Assembly: GCF_014699075.1 (NCBI RefSeq) | Contig: NZ_JACXAB010000004.1 | Span: 310,001 to 374,000, forward strand | Direction: 5' to 3' | Length of the DNA stretch: 64,000 bases | DNA from: Microvirga sp. | Lineage (GTDB): Bacteria > Pseudomonadota > Alphaproteobacteria > Rhizobiales > Beijerinckiaceae | Part shown: positions 42,520-51,842 of the stretch, piece by piece | Layout: each line of letters begins with the position of its first letter | How positions within the stretch are numbered: the stretch's first letter is position 1 | Position numbers and translations under genes: made by a program | Notes under the pieces: model-generated | Databases searched by the model: none | Told to the model about the DNA's origin: nothing | Seen by the model: the letters and a program-made list of their open reading frames with translations, nothing else

Positions 42520-42894
42520 TCAGCGCCTGCGCAGCCGCTCGATGGCATCCTTGTGCGCAGCAGGGTCAACATCGTACTCGGCTGCGAGGCGTTCGATCTC
42601 GGCGCGCCTGTCCTCGGTGCTCAGCTTGGGGCTGAGGCTCGCGACCGCGGCCAGAAACGACGCGCCGGCGAAAACCGGGTCGCGGCGTCGGGCGGTTTGG
42701 TCCCGCTCCTTCTTCAACTCCGCCTGACGCTGCTTGTAGGTCTCCAGGGGACCGAATGCCCGCAGGGCCCGATTGCGCAGGGCAGGCGCCGGAAGCTCGT
42801 GTTCCTGGGCGATGTCCTGCAACGCGCCTTCCGGATCCTCTCCTGCGAGCAGCGCTTCCGCGAGTTCTTCCAACGCCGAAACGAACGGATCCAT
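42520..42894 (-). CDS. Hypothetical protein, helical
   Basis: 124 residues, all-alpha and highly charged: an N-terminal acidic helical part (ALEELAEALLAGEDPEGALQ), a Lys/Arg-rich middle (YKQRQAELKKERDQTARRRD) and a C-terminal helix ending RLRRR. No signal or membrane segment and no recognised domain. Converges with the DUF2243 gene. The codon use fits the genome, so I take it as real. Function unknown. Confidence 0.6.
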   Translation of the reverse strand: MDPFVSALEELAEALLAGEDPEGALQDIAQEHELPAPALRNRALRAFGPLETYKQRQAELKKERDQTARRRDPVFAGASFLAAVASLSPKLSTEDRRAEIERLAAEYDVDPAAHKDAIERLRRR

Positions 42895-43038
42895 GCTGGC
42901 CCCCTTCTAAGTGATTTGACCTTCAACGGATGGTGAACGGTTCGGTTCACGACCGGGATGTTGCCGCAGGCCTCAGTTGACCAATAATCCTGTTGTCGAT
43001 TGTCTTCCGCCCCTCAAGCCCATCTGGGCGAAATCCAC

Positions 43039-45087
43039 ATGAAGGTCGAACAGATGCAGGAACGTACCGATCCCTATCTCTGGCTGGAAGATGTGGAGGG
43101 TCAGGAAGCTCTGACCTGGGTGCGAACCCATAATGAGGCGACCAAGGCGGCCCTGTGCGATCAGGCTTTCGAGGCCGACAAGAAGACGATCTACGAGATC
43201 TCGACCCGTCCGGACAACATCCCGTTCATCACCCGGCGGCGGGGTCAGCTCTACAACTTCTGGCAGGACGCTTCCCATGTGCGCGGCCTGTGGCGACGCA
43301 CCACCATGGAGGATTACCGGCAGCCCGAGCCAACCTGGGAGACCGTTCTCGACATCGACGCGCTTGCGGGCCTGGAGGGGGAGGATTGGGTCTGGAAAGG
43401 CTGCGGCACGCTTCAGCCGGAACAACGCTACGGCTTGGTAAGCCTGTCCCGGGGCGGCGCCGACGCCGTGGTGATCCGCGAGTTCGATCTCGTCGAGAAA
43501 CGATTTGTCGAGAACGGCTTTGCCCTCCAGGAGGCCAAGGGCGGAACAGCTTGGCTCGATGCGGATACGCTCCTCGTCTCGACCACCCTCGGGGCAAACG
43601 CCGCCACTGCTTCCGGCTATCCGCGGACCGTGCGCCTGTGGCGCCGCGGCTCGGATTTCATGCAGGCGCCTGTGCTCTTCGAGGGCGAGGGCAGCGACAT
43701 CTACATCTCGGCCTCGGTGGATCGCGAGCCCGGGTTCGAGCGCACCTTTTACCGACGGCAGATCACCTTCGAGGAGGGGCTCAGCTACCTCGCAAGGGAG
43801 AATGGCGAGCCCCTGCTGATCGACCTGCCGCTCGACGCCCGCTTCGGTGTGGAGAAGGACTGGCTCGTCGTGAAGCTGAAAAGCGATTGGCCCCTGCCGG
43901 AGCGCACCTATCCGGCCGACTCACTGCTGGCCATCAGCTTCTCGCGATTCCTTGAGGGAGACCGCCGGTTCGAGGTGCTGTTCGAGCCCGGGCCGCGGCG
44001 GGTTCTCTCCGGGTTCTGGTGGACGAAGTCCCGGCTGGTGCTCACGGTTCTCGACAATCTCGCCAGCCAGATCTGGCTCGGCACGCCAGGTTCTCCCTGG
44101 AGCCTGGAGCAATTGGAGGGGCTGCCGGATACGGCTTCCGTCCATGCCATGTCCCTGGACGCCAGCCAGTTGGAGCGAACCGACGAGCTTCTCCTGACGA
44201 TCTCCAGCTTCGTCGAGCCGACGAAGCTCGCGCTGGTGACGGAGGACAAGCGGATTGAGGTGCTCAAGGAAGCGCCCGCCGCCTTCGACGCCTCCGGCCT
44301 GGAGGTGACGCGCCATGAGGCCGTCTCGGTGGATGGGGAGCGGATCCCGTATTATCAGATCGGACCGAAAGGCCAGAACGGACCACGCCCGACAGTGCTC
44401 TACGGCTATGGCGGCTTCTCTGTCTCGATGACACCGGGCTACCTCGGCGGCATCGGCAAGACGTGGCTGGAGCGGGGGAATGTCTGGGTAGTGGCCAATA
44501 TCCGCGGCGGCGGCGAGTTCGGTGCAGCCTGGCACAAAGCCGGCATGCGCGAAGGCAAGCGCCTGTCCCACGACGATTTCGCCGCCATCGCCCAGGACCT
44601 CGCCATACGGGGTGTGACCACACCGAAGCAGCTGGCGGCCTATGGCGGCTCAAACGGCGGCCTCCTCGTGGGCAATATGCTCACCCGGTACCCTGAGCGC
44701 TTCGGGGCCATCTGGTGCACCGTGCCGCTCCTCGACATGCACCGCTATACGCGCCTGCTGGCCGGGCCCAGCTGGGTGGCAGAATACGGCGATCCGGGCA
44801 AGCCTGAGGATTGGGCCTACATGGCAGGCTTTTCAGCCTACCAGAACCTGGAGGAGGGCCGTGCCTATCCTCCGGTGCTGCTGGTGACATCCCGACGGGA
44901 TGATCGCGTCCATCCGGGCCACGCCCGCAAAATGGCGTCCAAGCTTGAGGCCATGAAACAGCCGGTCTTCTTCTACGAGCCCGACGATGGCGGCCATGGC
45001 GCCGCCAACAAGGAGCAGGCGGCTTTTCTCTCGGCGCTGGGTTTGTCTTTCCTGCGAAGGACGTTGAACGGCACAGGACTCGCGTGA
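43039..45087 (+). CDS. Prolyl oligopeptidase family serine peptidase (S9)
   Basis: 682 residues, cytosolic-looking with no signal peptide. N-terminal beta-propeller begins TDPYLWLEDVEGQEAL, the usual S9A start. The catalytic alpha/beta-hydrolase domain holds AAYGGSNGGLLVGNM (nucleophile Ser in GGSNGG), SRRDDRVHPGHARKM (Asp) and DDGGHGAANKE (His). It cleaves after Pro in short peptides, possibly a dipeptidyl-type. The start 43039 is favoured over a TTG at 43000. Alone, 5' of the SUV3-type helicase by about 320 bp. Confidence 0.93.
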   Translation: MKVEQMQERTDPYLWLEDVEGQEALTWVRTHNEATKAALCDQAFEADKKTIYEISTRPDNIPFITRRRGQLYNFWQDASHVRGLWRRTTMEDYRQPEPTWETVLDIDALAGLEGEDWVWKGCGTLQPEQRYGLVSLSRGGADAVVIREFDLVEKRFVENGFALQEAKGGTAWLDADTLLVSTTLGANAATASGYPRTVRLWRRGSDFMQAPVLFEGEGSDIYISASVDREPGFERTFYRRQITFEEGLSYLARENGEPLLIDLPLDARFGVEKDWLVVKLKSDWPLPERTYPADSLLAISFSRFLEGDRRFEVLFEPGPRRVLSGFWWTKSRLVLTVLDNLASQIWLGTPGSPWSLEQLEGLPDTASVHAMSLDASQLERTDELLLTISSFVEPTKLALVTEDKRIEVLKEAPAAFDASGLEVTRHEAVSVDGERIPYYQIGPKGQNGPRPTVLYGYGGFSVSMTPGYLGGIGKTWLERGNVWVVANIRGGGEFGAAWHKAGMREGKRLSHDDFAAIAQDLAIRGVTTPKQLAAYGGSNGGLLVGNMLTRYPERFGAIWCTVPLLDMHRYTRLLAGPSWVAEYGDPGKPEDWAYMAGFSAYQNLEEGRAYPPVLLVTSRRDDRVHPGHARKMASKLEAMKQPVFFYEPDDGGHGAANKEQAAFLSALGLSFLRRTLNGTGLA

Positions 45088-45404
45088 GCTGGCGCAGGCC
45101 TGTTAATCAGGGGATAAATCTTTGCGGGGGGCGTCTCCCCATAGCTAGGGGCTCCCTTGATATTGCACTCTGCCGTGATCACATAGGAACAGAGGAAAAG
45201 CGCGGCACCTCAACATCTTAACCCCGCAATCCCGCTCCGGAGGAATGTCCGGAGCAGCGGGGTCATCATCGCTTCACAGCGACACTCGAAAACATCTGCA
45301 GCCCTTTGGTGTTTACCCCGGCACGCGGCGCAAGCTGCGATGACAGGCTGTCCCATGAAAGAGGCAGGAGCCGCGTTGGCGCGTTCCGCCTTTCGGAAAT
45401 CTGA
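45088..45404. other. Intergenic region with a long hairpin
   Basis: 317 bp without a credible gene. A stable hairpin spans 45222-45262: CCCCGC with GCGGGG outside, GCTCCGG (45234-45240) with CCGGAGC (45249-45255) inside, interrupted by a small internal loop. No T tract follows on either strand. It may be an RNA element in the 5' region of the helicase transcript. Confidence 0.4.
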
Positions 45405-47834
45405 ATGTCCAAGAAATCGAAGAACCTTGTCAGCCTCAACCACCTGCCGGGCATCCTGCTCGCCAGCCAAGCCGAATGCGAGCGATGGATCGAGGCCGGG
45501 CTGATTCCGGTGGCGGAGCACCGGACCGTGCAGCGGCGCGGACGCAGCATAGAGGAGCCGTTGTTCGATCCGGATGTCGTCGGGCCGCTTGCCGCTCAGG
45601 TTCCGGCCTGGCGCGGGCAGGGCGACGAGAGTGGATCCGCGCAGCGTTCTCATGGTCGCCGAAAGGACAGCGACCAGTCGCCGGACGATGCAGTTCATCG
45701 GCGGCGCCAGAGCATCCTTGCGCCTGTTCGCAGGAACACCGGCATCTATGTCGCCGAGGACATCCGCCGGATCGAGAGCGGCCGCTGGAAGCCCGAGCGC
45801 GTATTCGCCGGCTATCGGGCGGTGTTCAGCCAGCCGATGCAGGTTATGCCCGACAGCGAGCCCATCGAGATCGCCATCGAGTTCGCCTTCGCCGAGCCTG
45901 TCGAAGTCGCGGCCGTGGCACTGGCACCGGCCCGCGTGGAACGCACCGAGCTTGCTGCGGCATCCGAGGCTCTCGAGGCTAGGCTGATCGAGCTGCGGGA
46001 TGCCACGTTCGAGGCTTGCGAGCAGGAGCTCGCCGGCTGGCGTGACGAGCTCGAAACCTATCTCGACGCGTTTGAGGATGCCGACGAGCGGCAGGCCATT
46101 CTTGGCGGCATTCGTGCCGCTCTCGATAAGCTCGACCGGGTTCATGCGTCCGACAAGGGCGGTCCTGCCGGTGCGGCGCGCAAGCTGCGCCAGAAGCTGG
46201 ACGATTACCGCTCGAAGGCGGCTGCCCGGAGGCTCCGGCACCTGCGCGAGGCGCAGATCCGAGAGGCTTCCGGCTACGAGCGCTATGCGGCGATCTTCCC
46301 GGTCGCCCGCTCCCTCAATCGCCGCTTCCTGTTCTTGGCCGGGCCGACCAACTCAGGCAAAACCTATGAGGCGCTGAAGCTCGCTCGCGAGGCGGAGACC
46401 GCCGAAATCCTTTCGCCCCTGCGCCTCCTGGCGCTCGAGCACTTCGAGCGTATGAGCGAAGAGGGCCTACCCGCCGGCATGGTAACGGGCGAGGAGCGGG
46501 TGCTGCCGGAAGGCGCGACGCATATCGCCCGAACCATTGAGACGCTCGATCTGCATCGCGTTGTTGATGTGTGCGTGATCGACGAAGTGCAGATGCTGGG
46601 AGACCCGAGCCGCGGCTGGGCCTGGACACAGGCAATGATTGGAGCCCCCGCGAAACTCGTTGTGCTGACGGGTGCGCCGGAGGCGATCCCTCTCGTCGAG
46701 CACCTGCTCGCCATGACCGGCGAACCCCTGGAGGTGAAGATCCTCAAGCGCAAGGGCAGGCTGCGCGTGGAGGGTGTGCCGGCCAATCTCAACAAGCTTA
46801 TGCGAGGCGATGCCGTCGTGGCCTTCACCCGCCGCGATGTACACGACCTGCGCACGCGCCTCGTGCAGTCCGGGCGCACGGTGGCGACCGTCTATGGTGC
46901 GCTCGGTCCCGAGGTTCGCCGGGCCGAGGCCGCACGCTTCCGCAATGGCGAGGCCGAAATTCTGGTGGCAACCGATGCCATCGGCATGGGATTGAATATC
47001 GGGCCGCTTCGGCGTGTTGTTTTCTCCACCTTGCGCAAGTTCGACGGCGTCCGCGACCGCCAGCTCACCGCCATGGAGATCAAGCAGATCGCCGGCCGGG
47101 CAGGGCGCTTCGGCCACCACGACGAGGGCCTCGTGACGGCTCTACCCGATGTCGGCGGCTACGCCCAGGTGGAGAAGATCATCGGCAACGCGCTGACGGG
47201 CGATGCCGGCAAGCTGCGGGGCAAGGCCTATGTGCGCCCGAACCAGGAGACGGTGCTCTCGGCGAGCGAGGTGCTGCAGACCGACCGTCTAGGCCACGTG
47301 CTCCGGCATCTTTACGACACCCTCGTGGCCGGTCATCCGGATCTGCGCATGGCCGACATGGATGAGATGATCGAGCTGGCAACGCTTCTCGACACGGTCG
47401 ATATGCCGATCCTCCACCGGTTGTCCTATTCCATGGCACCGGTCGATGGACGCGAGCAATTGGCCGTGGAACTGCTCGTCGACTGGGCTCGGCAGCATGC
47501 CCGCGACGGGCGTGTGCAGGCGCCTGATTTCGGCGTCAACACGGATCTCCTCAAGCTGGAGGCCCGGGTGAAGATCGCCACCTCCTGGCTTTGGCTCGCC
47601 CAACGCTATCCGAATGTCTTCCAGGATGTGGAGGCAGTCGTCGATCTGCGCGCCAGCCTCAACGCCAAGATCGAGGAGAAGCTTGTGTCGACTTCCGTTT
47701 CGCAGCGCCGGAAGCCCGAGGACAAGGCGCGACGGGACAGAGGCAAAGCTCCGCAGAAGCAAAGAAAGAACCGGCGGCGGCGGTCTGACGCCGATGCTGG
47801 TGAGATGGAGCAATACCGCGCCAAGAGGCGCTAG
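45405..47834 (+). CDS. SUV3-type superfamily 2 ATP-dependent helicase
   Basis: 809 residues. Motor domain: LAGPTNSGKTYEA (Walker A, residues 312-324), VIDEVQMLGD (Walker B, DEVQ type as in mitochondrial SUV3), VLTGAPEAI (motif III), ATDAIGMGLNIGPL (V) and EIKQIAGRAGRFG (VI), ending in a SUV3-like C-terminal region and a basic tail (KPQKQRKNRRRRSDAD-like). The N-terminal 300 residues are unlike eukaryotic SUV3: a hydrophilic linker at about 60-112 and a helical region (180-290). SUV3 unwinds RNA for degradation in mitochondria; the bacterial role is unproven. It converges with the M20 gene, overlapping by 4 bp. Confidence 0.9.
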   Translation: MSKKSKNLVSLNHLPGILLASQAECERWIEAGLIPVAEHRTVQRRGRSIEEPLFDPDVVGPLAAQVPAWRGQGDESGSAQRSHGRRKDSDQSPDDAVHRRRQSILAPVRRNTGIYVAEDIRRIESGRWKPERVFAGYRAVFSQPMQVMPDSEPIEIAIEFAFAEPVEVAAVALAPARVERTELAAASEALEARLIELRDATFEACEQELAGWRDELETYLDAFEDADERQAILGGIRAALDKLDRVHASDKGGPAGAARKLRQKLDDYRSKAAARRLRHLREAQIREASGYERYAAIFPVARSLNRRFLFLAGPTNSGKTYEALKLAREAETAEILSPLRLLALEHFERMSEEGLPAGMVTGEERVLPEGATHIARTIETLDLHRVVDVCVIDEVQMLGDPSRGWAWTQAMIGAPAKLVVLTGAPEAIPLVEHLLAMTGEPLEVKILKRKGRLRVEGVPANLNKLMRGDAVVAFTRRDVHDLRTRLVQSGRTVATVYGALGPEVRRAEAARFRNGEAEILVATDAIGMGLNIGPLRRVVFSTLRKFDGVRDRQLTAMEIKQIAGRAGRFGHHDEGLVTALPDVGGYAQVEKIIGNALTGDAGKLRGKAYVRPNQETVLSASEVLQTDRLGHVLRHLYDTLVAGHPDLRMADMDEMIELATLLDTVDMPILHRLSYSMAPVDGREQLAVELLVDWARQHARDGRVQAPDFGVNTDLLKLEARVKIATSWLWLAQRYPNVFQDVEAVVDLRASLNAKIEEKLVSTSVSQRRKPEDKARRDRGKAPQKQRKNRRRRSDADAGEMEQYRAKRR

Positions 47835-49000
47835 GCCGCAAGCTCCTGCTCGATGAGGGCTGCCCAGAAGGCAACGCCGGTTGGGATAGCCTCGTCGTTG
47901 AAGTCATAGGCCGTGTTGTGGTGGAGCGCTCCGTCGACGGCGGGGCCGTTCCCAAGCCACACATAGGCGCCGGGAGAAGCCTCGCTGAAGAAAGCAAAGT
48001 CATCGCCCGCGGTAGAGGGCTCGAAGTTCGTTACGACGTTTGAGCCGCAGACGGCTTGCGCTGCCCTCAAGGCTCGGGCCGTGGCATCGGCATGGTTGAT
48101 CACGGGCGGGATGCGCCTGCGGAATTCATACGAAACATCGATGCCGAACATCGCGGCAGTGCCCCTGGCGAGGCGCCCGATCTCAGCTTCGAGTTGGTTG
48201 CGCACCTCGGCGGAATAGGCTCGCGCCGTGCCGCCGATCTCGACCAGATCAGGAATGACGTTCAGCGCTCGTGGATCACCGGCCTGGACTGAGCAGGCAC
48301 TCACCACCGCAGGCTGCAACGGATTGACGACGCGCCCAACGATGGTCTGCAAAGCAGCAAGGAAGTGGCCGCTCGCCGTGATCGGATCCTTGCCGAGATG
48401 AGGCTTTGCCCCATGGGTGCCGATGCCCTTGAAGGTCACGAACCAGCTGTCCGATGATGCAAGCTGCGGGCCAGCGGTGACGGCCATCTCGTTCACCGCT
48501 AGTCCTGGCATGTTGTGCAGGCCATAAACCGCGTCGCAGGGAAAGAGGCGGAAGAGTCCATCCTCCACCATCTTCTTCGCGCCGCCCCGGCCTTCCTCTG
48601 CTGGCTGGAAGATGAAATGCACAGTGCCGGAAAAGTTGCGGGTGCTGGCGAGGTAACGGGCCGCTCCGAGGAGGAGCGTCGTGTGCCCGTCATGGCCGCA
48701 GGCGTGCATCTTGCCGGGAAACTTCGATTTGTATGGACGCTCCACCTGCTCGGGCATTGCCAGTGCGTCCATATCGGCACGAAGGCCGATGCTACGCGTG
48801 CCGTTGCCGACCTGCAGGGTGCCAATGACACCTGTCTTGCCGAGCCCCCGATGCACTTGAAGGCCCGCGTCTTCCAGCAGGGAGGCGACAATCCCGCTCG
48901 TCCGCTCCTCTTCGAAACCCAGTTCCGGATGGGCATGAAGATCCTGGCGGAGGCTCCGCAGGAATGGTAGGTCCGCCTGGATGAGGTCCTGAAGGAGCAT
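47831..49000 (-). CDS. M20 family amidohydrolase (hippurate hydrolase-like)
   Basis: 389 residues. Motifs of the AmhX/IAA-amino-acid hydrolase type: RQDLHAHPELGFEE (residues 18-31), GLRADMDALAM, MHACGHDGHTT (metal His and Cys) and FQPAEEGRGGAKKM (catalytic Glu). Dimerisation domain about 190-300. Releases acyl or amino acid groups from N-acyl compounds; the substrate is unknown. The ATG 49000 is used because family sequence starts there; the frame runs further upstream antisense to the phosphoribosyltransferase gene. Confidence 0.9.
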   Translation of the reverse strand: MLLQDLIQADLPFLRSLRQDLHAHPELGFEEERTSGIVASLLEDAGLQVHRGLGKTGVIGTLQVGNGTRSIGLRADMDALAMPEQVERPYKSKFPGKMHACGHDGHTTLLLGAARYLASTRNFSGTVHFIFQPAEEGRGGAKKMVEDGLFRLFPCDAVYGLHNMPGLAVNEMAVTAGPQLASSDSWFVTFKGIGTHGAKPHLGKDPITASGHFLAALQTIVGRVVNPLQPAVVSACSVQAGDPRALNVIPDLVEIGGTARAYSAEVRNQLEAEIGRLARGTAAMFGIDVSYEFRRRIPPVINHADATARALRAAQAVCGSNVVTNFEPSTAGDDFAFFSEASPGAYVWLGNGPAVDGALHHNTAYDFNDEAIPTGVAFWAALIEQELAA

Positions 49001-49099
49001 CGTGGTGTCGTCCTGGATATGCGGGCTCGAATCGATCGATAACCCGGCAGAGGACAGCCCACAATCATCCTTCGCGCGTCGAAGAGACAGGAACGAGCG

Positions 49100-49789
49100 A
49101 TGCAGCCCCACGATTTCTGGCAGGAGATCCACCCGCCATCGACCTTCGACCGGCAGGCGGCTGGGGAGCATCGCGGCTTCTATCCAGCCGAATTCGATGA
49201 TGGACGTAAGCTGCGACTGCCAATCCGGGAGCTGGCGGATGGTGAGCATGCTCTGGCATCGCTCATTATCAACCAAGCCGGCTTTGCCGTGGAGGACGCG
49301 CTGTGCGCCAGCCTCGCCGAGAAGGTCCGCTCGTTCGCTCCAGAGGTGGTGGTCGGGCTTCCGACCTTAGGACTCACCCTGGCGAGCGGCACGGCCAAGA
49401 AGCTGGGGCACAGCCGCTATGTTCCCCTCGGGACCTCGCGCAAGTTCTGGTACCGGGAGGATCTTTCGGTTCCCATGACCTCGATTACCAGCCCGGACAA
49501 GCCCAAGCGGCTCTATTTCGATCCGCGCATGCTGCCCTTGCTCGAGAACAGGCGGGTTCTCCTGGTGGATGATGTGATCAGCAGTGGACGATCAATAGCC
49601 GCCGCACTGGAGCTCCTCGCCTCATGTGGAGTCAGACCTGTCGCCATCGGCGCAGCGATGCTTCAGACGGATGCTTGGCGGGAAAAGCTCGCAGCCATCG
49701 ACCCGCAATGGCTAGAGCGGGTCGTCGGCGTGCTGCGGACACCGCGCCTGATGCGTACAGCTGCTGGCGGATGGACGCCTGCCTTCTGA
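49100..49789 (+). CDS. Phosphoribosyltransferase family protein
   Basis: 229 residues with the PRPP-binding motif VLLVDDVISSGRSIAAAL (about residues 152-169) and the pyrophosphate loop VVGLPTLGLTLASGTAKKLG. Purine-type PRTases and the pyrimidine regulators share this fold; the base specificity hood is not evident. It precedes a purine or nucleoside gene set by 150 bp, which suggests a salvage role, e.g. converting imported bases to nucleotides. The N-terminal part (1-60) is not recognised. Confidence 0.82.
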   Translation: MQPHDFWQEIHPPSTFDRQAAGEHRGFYPAEFDDGRKLRLPIRELADGEHALASLIINQAGFAVEDALCASLAEKVRSFAPEVVVGLPTLGLTLASGTAKKLGHSRYVPLGTSRKFWYREDLSVPMTSITSPDKPKRLYFDPRMLPLLENRRVLLVDDVISSGRSIAAALELLASCGVRPVAIGAAMLQTDAWREKLAAIDPQWLERVVGVLRTPRLMRTAAGGWTPAF

Positions 49790-49942
49790 TTTGCGAGCTT
49801 TTTGAGCAGATTGGCTGTAACGTGAGCAATACCCGTGAGGGGAAGGGCTTTTCCATGGCCATGGTTGTGTTAATGCCTAGGGCACCTTGACCGGGTGACG
49901 ACCTCGTCGGCAGCGAAACATTGAAACTTCGGAGATCCTGAG

Positions 49943-50983
49943 ATGGTAAGGCGTTGGTACAAACCGCTTGTAAGCACGGCCTTTCTTCTGGCAGCTCTGT
50001 CCTCAGCGCCGGCCATGGCTCAGAATAAGACCCTGACGATCTCCTGGTGGGGCTTCAATGGCGACAAGCTGGAGGAGATCGTCCTGAAGCCGTTCCGCGC
50101 CCAATGCGGCTGTGATCTGGTCTTCGAGACCGGCAACAATGCTGACCGCCTCAACAAGATCAAGATCCGCGGCGGAAGCGGCGTTGACGTGGTCTATCTC
50201 ACCGACAGCTTCTCCCAGCTCGGCATTCAGGAAGGCCTGTTCCAGCCGGTCGACCGCTCCAAGCTCCCCAACCTCAACGGCATCTACGAACTAGCCCGGG
50301 CTCCTCAGGGCCAGTTCGGCCCGGCCTACACCATCGGCCGCGTCGGCATCATCTACGACAGCGCCAAGGTGAGCACACCGATCACCTCCTGGAACGACCT
50401 GTGGCGGGAAGACCTGAAGCGTCGTGTGTCTCTGCCAGGCATCACCACCACAGCCGGTCCGATGACCGTTCTGGTTGCTGCCAGCAAGGCAGGCGTCGAT
50501 CCCTACAAGGACGAGAAGGCGGCTTTCAAGGCAATCGAGCAGCTGAAGCCCAACGTGGTGAAGAACTACAACACCGGCTCCGAGTTGGTGAACCTCTTCT
50601 CGACCGGCGAGATTTCCGTCGCCATGGCGCAGGATTTCACCCTGGCTCAGATCCAGGCGGCCGTGCCGACGGTCCGCTGGGCAGAGCTGAAGGAGGGGGA
50701 CTATGCGACCCTCAACACGGTGAACATCGCCAAGGGCGCGGCGAACCCCGAACTTGCCCACCAGTTCATCAATTTCATCCTCGACCCCAAGATTCAGCAG
50801 ATTCTGGCCGAGCGCGGAGTGGACGCTCCCGTTGCAACCGCCGTGCAGCTGAAGCCGGAAGAGGCAGCCCGCTGGACCTATGGGCAGAAGATGATCTCGT
50901 CCCTCAAGCGCCTTGATTACGAAAAGCTCAATGCGGCGAAGAACGACTGGATCGATGCCTGGAGCGAGGTCTTCGGGAAGTAA
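49943..50983 (+). CDS. ABC transporter substrate-binding protein (PotD-type, extracellular solute-binding family 1/8)
   Basis: 346 residues with a signal peptide (about 1-26, cut before QNKTLT). SBP fold: LTISWWGFNGDKLEEIVLKP, YLTDSFSQLGIQEGLF, and ATLNTVNIAKGAANPELAHQ, as in the spermidine/putrescine-type SBPs. First gene of a four-gene ABC operon whose permeases and ATPase resemble PotBCA. The operon ends in an amidohydrolase, and the neighbours degrade purines, so a purine base, nucleoside or other N-heterocycle is more likely than polyamines. Confidence 0.9.
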   Translation: MVRRWYKPLVSTAFLLAALSSAPAMAQNKTLTISWWGFNGDKLEEIVLKPFRAQCGCDLVFETGNNADRLNKIKIRGGSGVDVVYLTDSFSQLGIQEGLFQPVDRSKLPNLNGIYELARAPQGQFGPAYTIGRVGIIYDSAKVSTPITSWNDLWREDLKRRVSLPGITTTAGPMTVLVAASKAGVDPYKDEKAAFKAIEQLKPNVVKNYNTGSELVNLFSTGEISVAMAQDFTLAQIQAAVPTVRWAELKEGDYATLNTVNIAKGAANPELAHQFINFILDPKIQQILAERGVDAPVATAVQLKPEEAARWTYGQKMISSLKRLDYEKLNAAKNDWIDAWSEVFGK

Positions 50984-50993
50984 TCCAGCGATC

Positions 50994-51842
50994 ATGACCT
51001 CAAGACGTTTCTGGCGCCGCAACGGCGCAACCGGGTGGGCGCTCTCCGCGCCCGCCACGCTCGCCATCATTGGCTTCCTGCTCATTCCCATCGGAGCCGT
51101 GATCGCCGGCACCTTCATGGATCCTCGCGGGGTCTTTGCCCCCTACATTTCCTATTTCAATAGCGGATTCCGCACGACTGTCCTGTTCCGGACGCTCCAG
51201 ATCGCAGCCATCACCACGATCATCTCGCTGATCTTCGGCTTCATGACCGCCTATGTGGTCTCCCGCGCACCGGGAAAGCTGAAGAGCCTGCTCATCGTTG
51301 CAGCCGTGTTCCCGCTTCTGACCGGTGTCGTGGTTCGCGCCTTCGCCTGGCTCATCATCCTGGGCCGTAACGGCATTCTGAACCAGACCCTGCTGGGGCT
51401 CGGCATCGTCAACGAGCCGCTTGAGATGCTCTACACGCAGGGGGCCGTCATCATCGGCATGGTCTATCTCTTCGTACCGCTGATGGTGCTCTCGCTCGTC
51501 GGTGTGCTTGAGAACATCCCCAAGGATGTGCTGCAGGCCTCCTCGTCGCTCGGAGCTTCACCGCTTGCCACCTTCTGGCAGGTGCTGCTGCCCCTCGCGG
51601 TCCCTGGCCTGATCGTGGGCGCCGTACTCGTCTTCACCGGCAGCTTCACGGCCTATGCCACGCCGCAGCTGCTCGGCGGCGAGCGCCAGACGGTACTCGC
51701 CACGCTGCTTCACCAGCGTGCCATGGTGTCCTTCGATTGGGTCGGGGCCTCGACCATTGCGGCCATCATGACGGTGATCACCATCACCATCGTCCTCGCG
51801 ATGAGCAACATCGCCCGCCGTATCAATCCCATGGCCACATGA
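50994..51842 (+). CDS. ABC transporter permease (PotB type)
   Basis: 282 residues, about six membrane segments; the first (GWALSAPATLAIIGFLLIPI) and the EAA loop segment QASSSLGASPLATFWQVLLP (about 179-198) identify a binding-protein-dependent permease. It lies 10 bp after the SBP stop and overlaps the next permease. Pairs with the permease encoded next. Confidence 0.92.
   Translation: MTSRRFWRRNGATGWALSAPATLAIIGFLLIPIGAVIAGTFMDPRGVFAPYISYFNSGFRTTVLFRTLQIAAITTIISLIFGFMTAYVVSRAPGKLKSLLIVAAVFPLLTGVVVRAFAWLIILGRNGILNQTLLGLGIVNEPLEMLYTQGAVIIGMVYLFVPLMVLSLVGVLENIPKDVLQASSSLGASPLATFWQVLLPLAVPGLIVGAVLVFTGSFTAYATPQLLGGERQTVLATLLHQRAMVSFDWVGASTIAAIMTVITITIVLAMSNIARRINPMAT

Noticed and set aside
45210-46241. 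343-codon minus-strand frame
   Set aside because: Antisense to the start of the SUV3-like helicase and the hairpin region; shadow composition.
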